DNA of 64,000 nucleotides from Impatiens glandulifera (lineage: Eukaryota; Streptophyta; Magnoliopsida; Ericales; Balsaminaceae). The DNA lies in the NCBI RefSeq assembly GCF_907164915.1, contig NC_061862.1:81433718-81497717 (forward strand), given 5' to 3'. A model generated the notes under the pieces. It did not search any database, was not told the origin of the DNA, and worked only from the letters and a program-made list of their open reading frames with translations. This document shows, in pieces, positions 48,431 to 60,800 of this stretch (positions are counted from its first letter, which is position 1; the number at the start of each line of letters is the position of its first letter). The translations under genes and the position numbers were made by a program.

Positions 48431-49128
48431 TTATTACCCATTAGTGTCATGGTCCACTAAGCTTCTTGGTGCTCGCTCATGCCTTCTTCAAGCCGGGTCA
48501 CCCGCGCTTCTATGGCAGCACCTCTCTCAACGGGCTTATCCCTCTTAGATCCCTTGTCCTTATGTTGTCGATTGAAACCTTAGTGATGGTAGTAGCACTT
48601 AAATCAATTTCTTACAGCTTGAATGTGGAAGCACAACATTGCTATAATACCACTTGTCATGTGATGAAATTCGACCCGTGTGGCACTAGGCTATATCGAC
48701 TCAAATTATAGCCAGTAAGCCTTTTTAGACAATGAAAGAAGAACTTAAAGAGAGAAAGTGATTAAGAATAAGAATTCTATTGAATGAATACTTGGTGTTT
48801 ACAAAGAAATATATTTGAGGTATTTATATGACTAATTACAACTACTACATTAATGATACTACCCAAATACCATATTAATTATATAATACCCAACTACTCC
48901 ATTAATAATATTCTCCCAACTATCTCATTAATGGGCCTACTATCCAACTAATATATTAATTACTCTAGGGAATGTCTTTTCCAATGCTTCTAGAATATTC
49001 CTTGTAGTGGGCTTACTTAGACGATTGAGCATCCCTTTGGTTAGGGAGATTAGTGCACTTTGAGGCCAAAACTTCAAAGAATCTCGACATCTCTTTGAAT
49101 GGATCATGACACTAATGGGTCGTAATAA
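48431..49128 (-). mobile_element. Truncated LTR retrotransposon end (LTR, PBS, start of gag)
   Basis: The LTR is 48655-49111 on the minus strand (TGTCATGATCC ... CACATGACA). A primer-binding-like site follows at 48641-48652, reading TGGTATTATAGC on the minus strand, a variant of the iMet site TGGTATCAGAGC. A short gag-like coiled-coil segment follows (RVTRLEEGMSEH, around 48480). The element breaks off at 48431-48455, where the sequence is the inverted complement of the outer LTR edge at 49101-49128. No ATG-initiated gag remains. Confidence 0.65.
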
Positions 49129-49905
49129 TAATCTATCATCACGTATATTTGAGTTTGTGTTCTTCAATACCGTACGGTTCTTTAAATTTTTTATTGGTAA
49201 TTAATCCTAGTATCTTATAATTTTTTTTGTTAAATTGGATTCAATTCATTCATCTTGAATTAAAAATATACCTAATTTGATTTTATAATTTTCAAAAAAC
49301 TGGGTTGTTATTCTTGTGGAAACCTAACAGTGATCATAATAATTTCTAAATGTTATTATGAGTATTTCTAAACAAATCCCAATTGATTTGATGAAAGTTT
49401 GCTCAAATTCATAAGAGTTCTACAAACTCTCGGTTTTGAGTTTTATAAACAATATAGAACTGGTTTAGGTTGTTATTTGTTACTCCATTTAAGTTTTAAC
49501 ATATATAAAAAAGTTTTTGGAAAACTCCAAATTCGAATTAGATTGAAAAATTCCGAAGTTTAGTTTCCGACCAAGCTTTCGATTTACCAACGAGACTCCA
49601 ACGATGTCTTTGCATGTTGAATGATGACTTTAGACAGGTTCAAAAATATTCTACATGAATAAATAAAACTTCCACTCTATTTAGTTTTGAGATTGGAGGC
49701 CCAAAACGTGAAACCAAACAAATTTGAGCATGACCCTTTAGTTTCTACTAAAGGTTGAGAAGATGCAGTCCCGTCTACTTCCTGACCAAACGATTTCCTT
49801 AGCAACCTAGGGAAATACATGGTTGTCCTCCCTTTCGACAGTGGCGTTTGGTTCACTTCCCAACCGATGTAATAACCTTGCGACAAGAGCCATCAATTTT
49901 AGTTA
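49129..49905. other. Non-coding stretch between element remnants
   Basis: AT-rich DNA. Minus-strand frames (49677-49886 and others) have no recognisable domain. Nothing else is supported. Confidence 0.45.
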
Positions 49906-49909
49906 GGGT

Positions 49910-50500
49910 CGTTGTGTTGGCCCGCCACGCCAAACAATTTAGACGGGTTGGGTCGAGCTTGGGTTGGCCCGCGGGTTAACAAAAAAAATCTAATTTGATT
50001 TATAGTCTTATAGGCATATGCCGCATAGCCCTAGTTTTTTTCTCACATAGGAAGCATCACAGCAGTCAATACTCAATACTTCGCTCATCAGCTGCCAGCT
50101 ACTTATTTGTTCTGCATTTCTTCTCTTCGTTCTCGCCTTCAAGGGTTTGTCGATTCAAACTCGGTTCCAGACTGCAGCAGTCAATACTCAATACTTCACC
50201 CATTGGTCGTCGGCTACTTATTTGTTCAACCTTTCTTCTCTTCGTTCTCGCCTTCAAGATTTCGTTGATTCAAACTTGGCTCCATTTTCAGAAGCTTCAC
50301 ACTGAAAGTCTGAAACTTAATATTCTATTAAATTAATTTTTATTTGTAGTGAGACAACCTGCGGGCTGGGCCGCCTAACCCGTAACCCACCTTAGGTTGG
50401 GTTGGGTTGAGTTGGGAATTTCAGCCCACCTAAATGGTGGGTCGACCCGTCAAACGATGGGTTTGGTGGGTAGGCCCGCCCCGCCATGGGTTGTCCTGTC
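49910..50500. mobile_element. Non-autonomous element with GGCCCG/GGGTTGGG-rich ends
   Basis: Both ends are dense in related motifs: 49915-49980 has 'ttggcccgccacgcc' and 'gggttggcccgcgggtt'; 50350-50500 has 'gcgggctgggccgcc', 'aggttgggttgggttgag' and 'gtaggcccgccccgcca'. Such GC-rich pseudo-repetitive ends mark hAT-related non-autonomous elements in many plants. The middle contains a ~117-bp tandem duplication (50059-50170 and 50176-50284). No protein is coded. Exact ends and target duplication were not found. Confidence 0.5.
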
Positions 50501-50602
50501 TGAACGCTCTACTTGCGACCAAGAACAAAGATCATTTTGCGCCTAGTGCTCGACCGAGAAGGCAATATGCATCGGCGCACCTATTCACCCGCTCACTCAC
50601 TC

Positions 50603-51626
50603 TGTCATGTCCCTTTAAACCAATTTTACTTAGAACATTTCAGTTAGAAAGTTAGTATATTTTAGTTACTTAGTCGGAACTCCTTAGTATAAATAGATAG
50701 ATTACTAATGGTTATGATATAATATTTTGGATGTAAACCACATTACCTTTCTTCTAATAATAGAATACCTTGAGTAATTGCTCTTAGTTTTTCTTTCTTC
50801 TTTTTCTTCTTGTTCTTCTTTATCAAGACTCTCTATTTCTCTTCCTTCTTCTTCTTCTCTACATGCTCACCAAAATAATTTTAGTTTGAGTTACAGATTT
50901 ATTGATAACGTGCATTATTGGAAAACGTGAAATTTATCGGGACACGACATTTGGTATTATAGCTAAACAATCTTTGACAAAAATCCATTGACACCAATGA
51001 AAAGATCACAAGTCACAAAAGAAATCATCCAAAAGCTAGGAGAGCGAATGGATAATCTAGAAGCAACTATTTCTACTAAACTAGAAACGGTCGTGGCAAT
51101 GCAATTTATTACGTTACAGCAAGAAATTCAAGAACAACAAAGGTTAATAGAAACAAAGTTGGTATCCCAATTCATAGAGTTACAACAGGAAAATGCTAAA
51201 CAATTCGAACTCATACACCAAGAAATCGCAAGATTCCAACAAGATGTGACCAAACGTCTTGAACTGATGCAGTCAAAATTCTTAACTAATTTGGATGTCA
51301 AGCTTGAAGCAAGAAACATACCTAACAAAAATAATAAGTAAGAAATTATAGGGTATTTTCTTCAAATTCAAAAGGAGAGAAAAAAGTTGTTGAAAATGGA
51401 TTGTTGAGGCGACCAGATACAAACTTGACAACCAATAATAAATCTAAAAAGATGGAAGCTCACGACCTACGAAACTCATTGAACTACAATCAGTAGGAAA
51501 TCTATCACTAAAGAATCCTATGATTGATATGAAAAAGTTTGATGGAACAAATCCAAAGGGTTGGGTTACAAAGACAAACCAATTTTTTGGAAATTTCATA
51601 CTTGAAGATATTCACAAAGTGAATTA
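50603..51626 (+). mobile_element. Truncated LTR retrotransposon: LTR, PBS and gag start
   Basis: The LTR is 50603-50949 (347 bp), with complementary ends tgtcatgtccc and gggacacgaca and a TATA-like agtataaatag near 50690. A primer site follows at 50952-50963 (TGGTATTATAGC). Gag coding follows at 50988. Homology continues after a stop to about 51626 ('KKFDGTNPKGWVTKTNQFF' and 'KVNYA'), the F-G-x-N-P-x-G-W block of plant gypsy gag proteins. The element is cut at ~51626 and has no pol or second LTR. Confidence 0.72.
50988..51341 (+). pseudogene. Ty3/gypsy-type gag N-terminus, truncated
   Basis: 117 codons starting 25 bp after the primer site. The protein is an extended coiled coil (Gln/Glu/Leu-rich, e.g. 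RMDNLEATISTKLE and QFIELQQENAKQFELIHQEI), usual at the start of gypsy gag proteins. It ends in TAA at 51339-51341. The next gag block lies downstream in open sequence (~51480-51626), separated by stops, so the gene is broken and truncated. Confidence 0.65.
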
Positions 51627-52398
51627 TGCGATTTATTTATTTAAATCTCGAGAGGTTTTAAAACATATATTTTTTAGTTGAATTTATCATTTCGGTTCAT
51701 CATCTTTTCTTACGAGATTTAAGAAAATAGTAAGTTATGAGATTCAGACTCTCGAGATTTAAAACCAAAAAAAAAATAGTTAAACTAAATCAATATTGGC
51801 TACTTATAAAAAGGCTTTACATTATGGAAATAATGAAGCACTAAATAATGTAGAAGATACAAATTCCTCAAAATAATTGAACATTAAATAACAAAGAAGA
51901 TAAAAATTTCTCAAAATATTGAAGAGATTAGCCTAATTAAAGAGGTTTAATCTCAACTTATCTTGTTTGAATGTGGTATTTGAATAAGGAATATATAAAA
52001 AACAAATTAGAGAAATGTGCATTGTTTGACTTGTACATAATTATATTACCTCTACAAGGAAAAGAGGGGAATACTAGGGACAAATATAATAGAGAAAATG
52101 TAAATAATGTAGTGGTAGGTGAGACCAAGTTAAGTTAGAGATATATAAGACAAGATGAGCTTAATCTATTAATATTTCTCATTATAATTATTGATCAACA
52201 CATGACTCCTGTCATGAGTCAAAGCCAATTCATGGAAGAAGAACAATAAAAACATAAATTAAATTTGGTAGACATCATAGATGAACATCTGAAACAACAT
52301 AGGAAGATGCTAAACTAGTTGATTTAACATGATTAACTCATAGGAGATTGAGTTAATTAACATGTATAGTTATTAACTATTATCAGTCTATTAATTAA
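51627..52398. other. Non-coding stretch downstream of the LEA-like gene
   Basis: A ~115-bp foldback lies at about 51640-51756 ('aaatctcgagag' against 'ctctcgagattt'), possibly a small MITE. The rest is AT-rich and likely contains the 3' UTR of the minus-strand LEA gene. No other gene is supported. Confidence 0.45.
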
Positions 52399-54244
52399 TT
52401 AAACTGCTGGCGGGATTTTGGTATTCATGCTTCGCTTGACGGTTTCTGCATTCTCTTTAACAGCTTCCTTGGATTCTTCAGCTTTTCCGACGACAGTTTC
52501 CTTAATCTTCTCAGCTGTCCCTTTAATTGTCCCCCAGGTATCCTGTGCTGTTTGCTTCGCTTTCTCCGTCAAATCTTGTGCTCCTTCCACCGCCTTTCCT
52601 GCTACCTCTTTTGCTTTTCCACCCATCTTAAACATAAATTTTGCATGAATATGAACATTTGCATATATAATAGAGGTGGGAAAGTTATATATTAGTTATG
52701 CATGAACTATTTTAATTAGAACATTCTTATTCTAATTATAGAGTAACAATACCCTCAAACTATTTCCTTATATGCAAATTTACTCAATCCTTAATTAGTT
52801 AATTTGGTATATGTAAATACTTGAATATTCTCCCATCAAATTAAATACCATCAAATTATTATATTTAAAAAAGACAATTAAGAAAATGTTGTAAGAGCTC
52901 ACATCATTGGCAGCAGATGAAGCCTTGTTCTTGATCTCTTGTCCAGCCTGGCATGCTTCGTCGGAGCTCTGTTTTGCTGCTTCTGTCGCCTTCCTGCCGA
53001 TTGTCGATTCACAGCGAATGCTAATGGCCTGATATATATGATAACCAACGACGTATCGATTCAGAAATTAAAGTTTGAGTGGGTTTAAAAATAATGTAAA
53101 CAAAAATTTGAGTGAACTTACAAAAATAAATAAATAAAAAAGTAAACAATAAAGAAATAGAAATAATATGTAACTTAAAAAATGAATCCACTTTGATTAA
53201 AAAATTGTCAAATTATTAGCAAATAATATAAACTAATATTATTTTAAAATATATATAGACTTAGTAGGGAATACAAAAATTCTCTGAAATATTTATATAT
53301 AATAATAATAATAATAATAACCTATATTATTATAAATATATATGACATCTTCTTCATTCATATTTATAGACGAGTTTTAAGAGTAAAAAAATAAAAAGAG
53401 AGAGACTAAAATCAACATATTAGTGTACATGACTTAAATTTTTTTTTTTTTGTTAAACTTATTCTAATTTTCATTTGGTTGGTAATGGTCTATTATATTA
53501 GCGTATCATTTATGGAATATCATATGGTCCAAAATTTTTATAGAGAATTTTATTATGCATGTCATTGCATGAGTGGATTAAAATTTAATAGTAAAGAGAA
53601 TTTAAAATATAGTAATAACACATCATTCCTTATTAATTAAAATACCCTAAAAAAAAGTTCTCAAAATATAATTAAAAGTAGTTTCACTTCAAAATTAAAA
53701 TAATAATGAATACAAAAGTTGAATAAATTAATTTAACTTGTATTCTTAAATAGGTCTTAATTATTCTTGAAAAATCTTTACTATAAATTGTAGAGTAAAA
53801 ACCGTTTTCTAAATAAAATAATAATATTTTTTCGTTTATGTATTATTTACAGAAAACTTCATTTAAAATATTCAGTTGAGAAGATAAACTATAAAATAAT
53901 ATTTTTACATATTCCAATTAAATGGGTATTTTTATATAGTCCACTATTAGATCAAAACACAAAGATAAGAAAATACATCCTATGGAACAACATATATAAA
54001 TTACAATTTGTAAATAAAATATGAATACATCCATCCTATGCAGATTCGTAACTCAGTGTTATATACCAGAAACCCATGCATTCAAATTCATGTTTTTGAG
54101 TTTTCACACTCATCATTTAAAATATATATATATATATATATATATGAATAGAGTACGTACCTGATACGATGAACGTGTAATGGCAACAAATGCGCCTGAG
54201 TTTTGAGATTTGATGAGAGTGGATACGACGGTTTTGCTTGCCAT
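52399..54244 (-). CDS. LEA-like protein, three exons, probable organelle presequence
   Basis: Exons on the minus strand: 54244-54161 (start), 53028-52903 and 52626-52399. All junctions are GT-AG and phase 0, giving 145 aa. Residues 1-28 have Ser/Thr, Lys/Arg and no acidic residues, with an RSSYQ end, which suggests a mitochondrial or plastid presequence. Residues ~45-145 are Lys/Glu/Ala/Thr-rich with degenerate 11-mers (e.g. KAKEVAGKAVEGAQDLTEKA, DTWGTIKGTAEKIKETV), the pattern of group 3 LEA proteins, which fold into amphipathic helices on drying and protect membranes and enzymes. The ATG was chosen because it opens the presequence and the exon lengths (84, 126 and 228 nt) keep frame. The specific subfamily is inferred. 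Intron 1 is about 1.1 kb. Confidence 0.82.
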
Positions 54245-55273
54245 TTTCCTTGAAACTTAAAAAATGATAGGAAATGAATAAAGGTTCCTTCAAATTTAGG
54301 GTTTGTTAGTAAGGATCGAGAGAGAAATTGTGAGAAGTATTTATACACTTATGTTAATCATGTGTGTGTGTGTGAAAGAGAGAGAGAAAGAAAAAAGTAA
54401 TCGTTCGGCTTGGTTTAAGGGGCTATTCTAACCATGGAGAGTTTCTCTCACTTTTGTGGTTCTTAAAGAGCCATTGCGTGGCTAGTGATGAATGATGATC
54501 ATGTTATACTTTGGATATTCGGATCATATAAAACTACACTAAAAATGCTCGAAATCTAAACACACCCGTTAAAAGAAGAAAAATTAACAATGGGAAAATA
54601 TGTAACGAGAAATAAAATTTCCACCAAATAAAAAAACATTATCAACTAATGAAGAGCTTTTCAACAAGATTAATGAGATTTTTACCGACTCCATGGTTTT
54701 TCCGATGAATGACGGACGTTATAAAGTAAACACATTAGTTAAACGCGATCGCAAAACGTCATGCGTTTTCTTTCAAATATAATGATCCACAAAAAATTAT
54801 CGGAATAGACTCAAATCAACCCAATTGGCAGTCTCACTTCAAACTTTTTAGTAGCTAACGACTTCCACATCACCTAACTAAATATCTAAATTGTTGCAAT
54901 TAAGTTCCATAATGTTGTAACTGATTTCGAATGTAAAATAAGTGGGATGTCGTCTATGATTTCTTGTAACACATTTTACGTTCATTTGTCATAATACACT
55001 AATTTTCATGCATTTATCATCTTTTAAAATTACATCTTTGTATGTCATTTCACATGAATAGGAAAATTATCGATATTTTTTGTATATTAAAATTTAATAT
55101 CATAACATAAAAATATCCCTTTTCAATATACAAAAATAATTGGTACGATAACGGTATAAGTTTTTTAAAACGTTAGTATTTCGGTATGTAACAAAGTACT
55201 GAAATAATATTTGTACATTAATTATATATATATATATATAAACGGTATAATATTTGTATTGTATTAAAATATC
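54245..55273 (-). promoter_or_regulatory. LEA gene upstream region, then intergenic DNA
   Basis: Upstream on the minus strand, a (GT)n/(GA)n tract lies at about 54360-54390 and may be within the 5' UTR. A (TA)n run of about 24 bp sits in intron 1 at 54122-54144. From 54500 onward the sequence is AT-rich. 55130-55273 is a 'ggtata'-rich dispersed repeat into which the CACTA element inserted. Confidence 0.4.
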
Positions 55274-55299
55274 CACTAGTAGAAAAAGGGGTATTAGTA

Positions 55300-55680
55300 A
55301 GGGCAAAAACCGTTACTGAAAGTATCAAACGCCGTTACTGAAACATAATTGTAACGACAAATAAAACCGTTACCAATCGTTACTAAAAATTACGTTATAG
55401 AAACTTCACAGGTATCAGTAACGGCGTTCGAAAACCGTTACTGATATTAAAGGAACAACAGTAACGGTTCTAGCCGTCTTAAAACCGTCACAAAAACAAC
55501 ACAAGTATCTGTAACGGTTTTCGAAAACCGTTACTGATATTAAAGGAACAACAATAACGATTTTAGCCGGATTAAAACCGTTACAGATACTTGTGTTGTT
55601 TCTGTGACGGTTTTTTATTTGTTAAACCGTTACAGTCAGGATTATAGTAACGGTTTTTTAATTTATGTAACCGTTACTAA
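55300..55680. repeat. CACTA 3' subterminal repeats
   Basis: Over a dozen copies of aaccgttac / gtaacggtt in both orientations, often as pairs around a short spacer such as gtaacggttttcgaaaaccgttac. They match those at the other end of the element. Confidence 0.9.
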
Positions 55681-55985
55681 ACCATAATCGTTTTTTTACA
55701 AATTTTTACCTATATAAAACTACAATCATCAATAACCAAAAACTAAAAAGCACAATCATCAATAACCAAAAACCCAAAACTACAATCATTAATTCAAAAC
55801 AATAATCATCCACAAACTACAATCCATCCACAAACTATAATCCATCCACAAACTACAATCATATCACAAACTACAATATCATATCACAAATCCAAAAAAA
55901 CCATTAATTAACGTACTTCAAATAACATTTCAACTAACCAGAATTCAAGTGGGAAAGCGACGATCAAGTGGAAGGGGCATCATCT

Positions 55986-57756
55986 CTAAGTGCGAGGGGC
56001 ATCATCTCTAGTGGGAGGGGCAGGTGGACGTTGATCACCGGGAATCCTAGATAATAAGAAGTTCATCGTCGATCTCATCTCAAGCATCTCATCCCGTATT
56101 CTATCACGCTCTATAAGTGATTGTTGTCTCTCCCTTCGAGCTTCTTCACGTTCCTCTTGACGCTGCATCAATAATTCTTCGCGCTCCATTTCACGCTGCC
56201 TTTGTGCTTCCTCACGCTCCATCTGACGCTCGAGTAAAGCTTCTTCGTGCTCTCTCCGTGACTGAAGCTTCTCCGCTTCACGCTCCTCTCGCATCCTCTA
56301 CATCTCCTCAAGTAAGTTGGTTTTGTTCACGGAAATTTTGCGTGTCACTGCGCGGTGTGCTAGAACCACCACAAGCATCAGCTCTAAAAGATCTAGGTGT
56401 GACACCGGAGCCCAAACCCACAACTCGCCCATGTCCTTGAGATCCGAATGCGCACTCAGCCAACTACAATTCATTTCTATTCGGGTCTTCTTCTATAGCA
56501 GTTCGCAAGGCAGTCTACAAACACAAATTACATTTGATTACATACATAAAATAAATAAAAGAAATAAAACTAATAAACACGACTTACCACTTTTTCTTGA
56601 ATAATAGGGGAACCTCCGGATTTGGATCTTGCAGAGTTGGTTTCTTTGTATGAGTGTGCAGAAATAATTCCGCAAAATTAGGCGACGTACTAGTAGTCTT
56701 CTCCTATACAAATTTAATAATTAATAAAAACGTAATAACATTATAAACTTTGTTATTCAATGATAAAACCTACCATTTGCTTCTCCACTTGCGAAAATGA
56801 GGTGCTGTCCGCATGATTCTTGTACACAACACGTGACCTATTTTGCGCATTCACAGTACTTGTTTTCTGCAAATAAGAAAACATTTGTGTTTAATGAATG
56901 ATTAATGTAATAGCTCTTTATAAACACTTTAATTTACCTTGAATTCTGGAGTGAGAAAGCGACGATCAAGTAGATAATGCCAATCACTTATTTCGATCTC
57001 GGGAGGGGGATTTGCCCTAATCGCTTGCTCGTTACCTTCACGGGCTTTAATGTACATGGTGTTCCAATGACATCTCCATCTATCCCATAATTTGTTGGCT
57101 TGAAATAAACCTTGTCTTCGATAGTTGTTGATGTCCTCCCCCACAGCCTTGAAAGGATCCTAAATAGTCAACATTAAAATACGATTATAGATTGTGATGA
57201 ATACATAATGGACTTAATAATATAAAAGTTACCGTGATAGTCATCCATATGTGATCTAGCTGTGTAGAGCTCAGGTCCGACCAATGCAAAGTCCTGTGAG
57301 GTAGTGTATTGAAGTCTCGAATGACACTCCCAATATGCCTCGACCAAGCTGTCCTATTCTCCCACATTGGTTTACAATCTACCGGGTTAAATTGAAGAGT
57401 CATCTTTTGCCCCGCTTGCAATCTACCAACTGCTTTATTCTTGTTCTTGCCCCGTCTCCTCCTCGAAATAGATCCTAAAATTAAACAAAAAATTATATAG
57501 GATCATAACAACTAACTTAAGCAAAAACACAAGTACCTCCATCTTTCTCCCCAGACGGGGGTTGTGTCTCATCATCATCATCATCGGGGTTAGTGTTTGG
57601 TACACTATTAACATTCATGACATCATCAAGGTCCAAATCAATTTCCTCGATAGAGTTACACAATTGCAAAGGATCTTCTGAATGTCCCTCGGTCCTTTGT
57701 ACAAGGTCGTTTAGTGCGCTGCTTAAACTCTTACCTTGCATTCTTTTAGGTTCCAT
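55986..57756 (-). pseudogene. CACTA second gene (Transposase_24/TNPA-like), degenerate
   Basis: Minus-strand exons: 57756-57537, 57474-57233, 57159-56938, 56866-56774, 56703-56588 and a last exon from about 56514. The order (FNPVDCKPMWENRTAW, FKAVGEDINNYRRQGLFQAN, DRWRCHWNTMY, then NAQNRSRVVYKNHADSTSF) fits plant Ptta/En/Spm Transposase_24 proteins, which bind the subterminal repeats. The C-terminus is a long Arg/Glu coiled coil (EEREAEKLQSRREHEEALLE and onward). Lesions are TAG at 56464-56466, TGA near 56308 and a frame change into the coiled coil; the 5/6 junction also gives a stop. Stated exon limits are my inference from splice motifs. Confidence 0.7.
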
Positions 57757-57830
57757 GATAGCTGCAAATATTGAATGTAATGTTTATAAGACAAATTTAC
57801 AAGTAACCCTTCATAGAAAATAATTCAACC

Positions 57831-60800
57831 TTAATTAGAATAACGGGGATTTATTGGTGTCACAATTTTCCATTCAAGCCTTGATGCCATATCTGTAGAG
57901 TAAAAGACTTGTTGTGCTTGGTTTGCCATTATGAATGGTTCATTTAATTGAGTCTGTAGAATCCTGTTGATATTTATATTAACATAACCATACTTATCAA
58001 CTTTAATGCCCCGATCTTTGTGATAAACATCAAACCATTTGCATTTGAAGAGAATCACTCGTCTTCCACAAAAGAATATCACTTCTATGATTTCATTGAT
58101 CACTTCATAGTAGTTAATAGTCTCGGCCCCATTATTACCAACAACCAAAACCCCGTTATTTTGGGTGGTCAAGCTCTCGTCATGTTTTTCAGTGTTAAAC
58201 TTGTACCCATTTATTTTGCACGAGTTATATTTCTTTGCATACAATGTAGGCCCACGTCCTAAAATCTTAAGATTTGTTGTCCGATCGGATTGATCGGTTA
58301 ATTGCTCCACCTATTAATTAGAAATTATTGTTAAACTAATTGTCATATACTAAAAAGGAAAATTTTGAGACGATTACTTACTCTTTCTTGGAAATATCTA
58401 ACATATTGTTTATCCCGAGCCTCATTGGAAATATTAGGAGGGCATGATTGAACGAAATCGCTGCGCAAATGATAGATTAAAATATTACTTAAATCATACC
58501 TATATAAGATGTAATTAATGGACTTACTTATAATATTCTTCAGCTTCGCGACAATTTTTTTAGATGTACCAATGAGCACGCTCACGATCACCCGATTGAT
58601 ATGTGTAGGCTGTTCCATTAGATAAGTCTTCCATAGCGATGAATATGGAGAATGTTGTACTTGTATTTATCGATTCATCTTCTGACTCTTGATCGTCCAA
58701 ATATCGGACACACATGCTCATACTCTCATTCAAAAGGTAACTCTCGCTGATTGAACCTTCTGGAAAGTTCATATTCCTAAGGTATTTCTTGAATGTGCTC
58801 ATGTATTGTTCAACTGGATACATCCATCGATACTGAACCGGCCCTCCAAGACAAGCTTCAAAAGCTAAATGAACTGGCAAGTGCACCATTATATCAAAAA
58901 AAGAAGGTCGAAAGATCTTCTCCAATTTGCAAAGTGTCAAGACAATGTCGTCATGTAATGTTTCCAATTGCCCACGTTGTAAACTTTTTTGGCAAAGCAA
59001 CCGAAAGAACCTTGCTAAATTCACCACAGCATCGTACACATCATCGGGAAGTAGGCCACGTGTAGCTAGTGGAAGGATATATTGTAATAGAATGTGACAA
59101 TCGTGACTCTTCAATCCTGAAATTTTTTTCTCCTCCATGTTTACACATGCCCCAATATTTGAACAAAAACCGTCGGGCATTTTAATATCTTTCAAAAACT
59201 GGCATAAACGTTTCTTGTGTTCTAAAGACAATGCATAGGGGCCGGCGGACACCGAAGAACACCATCAATTTCAACGGGATGTAAAGAATGTTTTATGTTC
59301 ATTATGACCAAATATTTCCTTGCTTTAATTCCATCATTGGTCTTTTCTTTGAAATTCATTAAAGTTCCCAACAAACTATCACATATATTCATCTCAATAT
59401 GCATTACATCCAAATTATGTCTCAACATCAAAGATTTCCAGTAAGGCAATTGAAAGAATATACTGAATTTATTCCAATTATCACCTCAGGATTCATGTAT
59501 AACTTTCGTTTTCTTAGGCAAGTACTTTGTCAAACAAATTTCCTTTAGATCTCGCGCCTGCAATTGAATTTCAGAACCCGATAATAGTACAGGAGGACCT
59601 CTATGCTTAGTATGCCCGTCAAACGTATCGGTCTCTTTGCGCCATCGATGATTAGACGGGAGGAATCGTCGATGATTCATATAACACTCCTTCTGGCAAT
59701 TTGTTAACCTCAAAGACGCGGTGTTCTTATTACAAGACGAACATGCCAATTTCCCCTTTGTACTCCATCCAGACAAATTTGCATATGCCGGGAAATCATT
59801 AATAGTTCACATAAGAGCTACTCGTAAATTAAAATATTGTTTTTTGCTTGCATCGTATGTCTTCACACCGGTATTCCACAATTCCGTCAACTCTTCAATA
59901 AGTGGCTCAAGAAATACGTCAATACAATCACCGACACTTTTTGGTCCGGGAATGAGCATTGAAAGAAGAAAATTGTTTTTGTCCATACATGTGGTAGGAG
60001 AGACGTTGTAAGGGATGAGAATAACTTGCCAAATGCTGTACGATGTTTTTCCGCTAGCAAAAGGTTGAAAACCATCACTTGCTAAACCAAGTCGCACATT
60101 TCGAGGTTTTGTTGAGAAATTTGGGTACAAGTTATCAAAGATCTTCCATGTCATTGAATTAGCAGGATGCCTCAACACATCATCTTCGGGATTGTTATCT
60201 TTATGCCAAGTCATGCGTGGAGCAGTTTTGGAACACATGTATAATCTTTGCAACCTCGGTTTTAATGGAAAATAGCGCAGCGACTTATTGGGTATATACT
60301 TACCATTCACCTTCGTTCGAATTGCACTATTAGATTTATTGACATTCCACCTAGAAAGCCTACAAACTTTACATTGCTGCAAATCTTTATCCTCTTTACG
60401 AAAAAGCATGCAATCATTCTTACACGCGTCAATTGTTTCGTACGATAGGCCCATGTCTTTAATGAATTTCTTGCACTCATAATACGAATTCGGTAGTTGA
60501 TTATGAATTGGCAGTATTTCCTCCTTCAATAAACTCAACAATAAATCAAATGACGTGTTTGTCCACTGACCTACATTCTTTATGTGAAAAAGTTTAAGAA
60601 GAGTTGAGGCTTTAGAATTGCGAAAACCTTCATACAAAGGTAGCTTCGAATCGTCCAACAATTTGTAAAACGTAGCATCATCAACGAAAGACTCATTTTC
60701 ACTCGGATGTTCATTATCATTGTTGACATTAGGGTACAAATCAGCAATAATATTTTCCATTAGATGATCCTCAACAATAATATCGTCCATTAGATGATCC

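Noticed and set aside
48111..48548. 145-codon plus-strand frame
   Set aside because: It is antisense to LINE reverse transcriptase and then crosses into the LTR remnant; no independent support.
56117..56440. 107-codon plus-strand frame
   Set aside because: It is antisense to the Arg/Glu coiled coil of the CACTA second gene.
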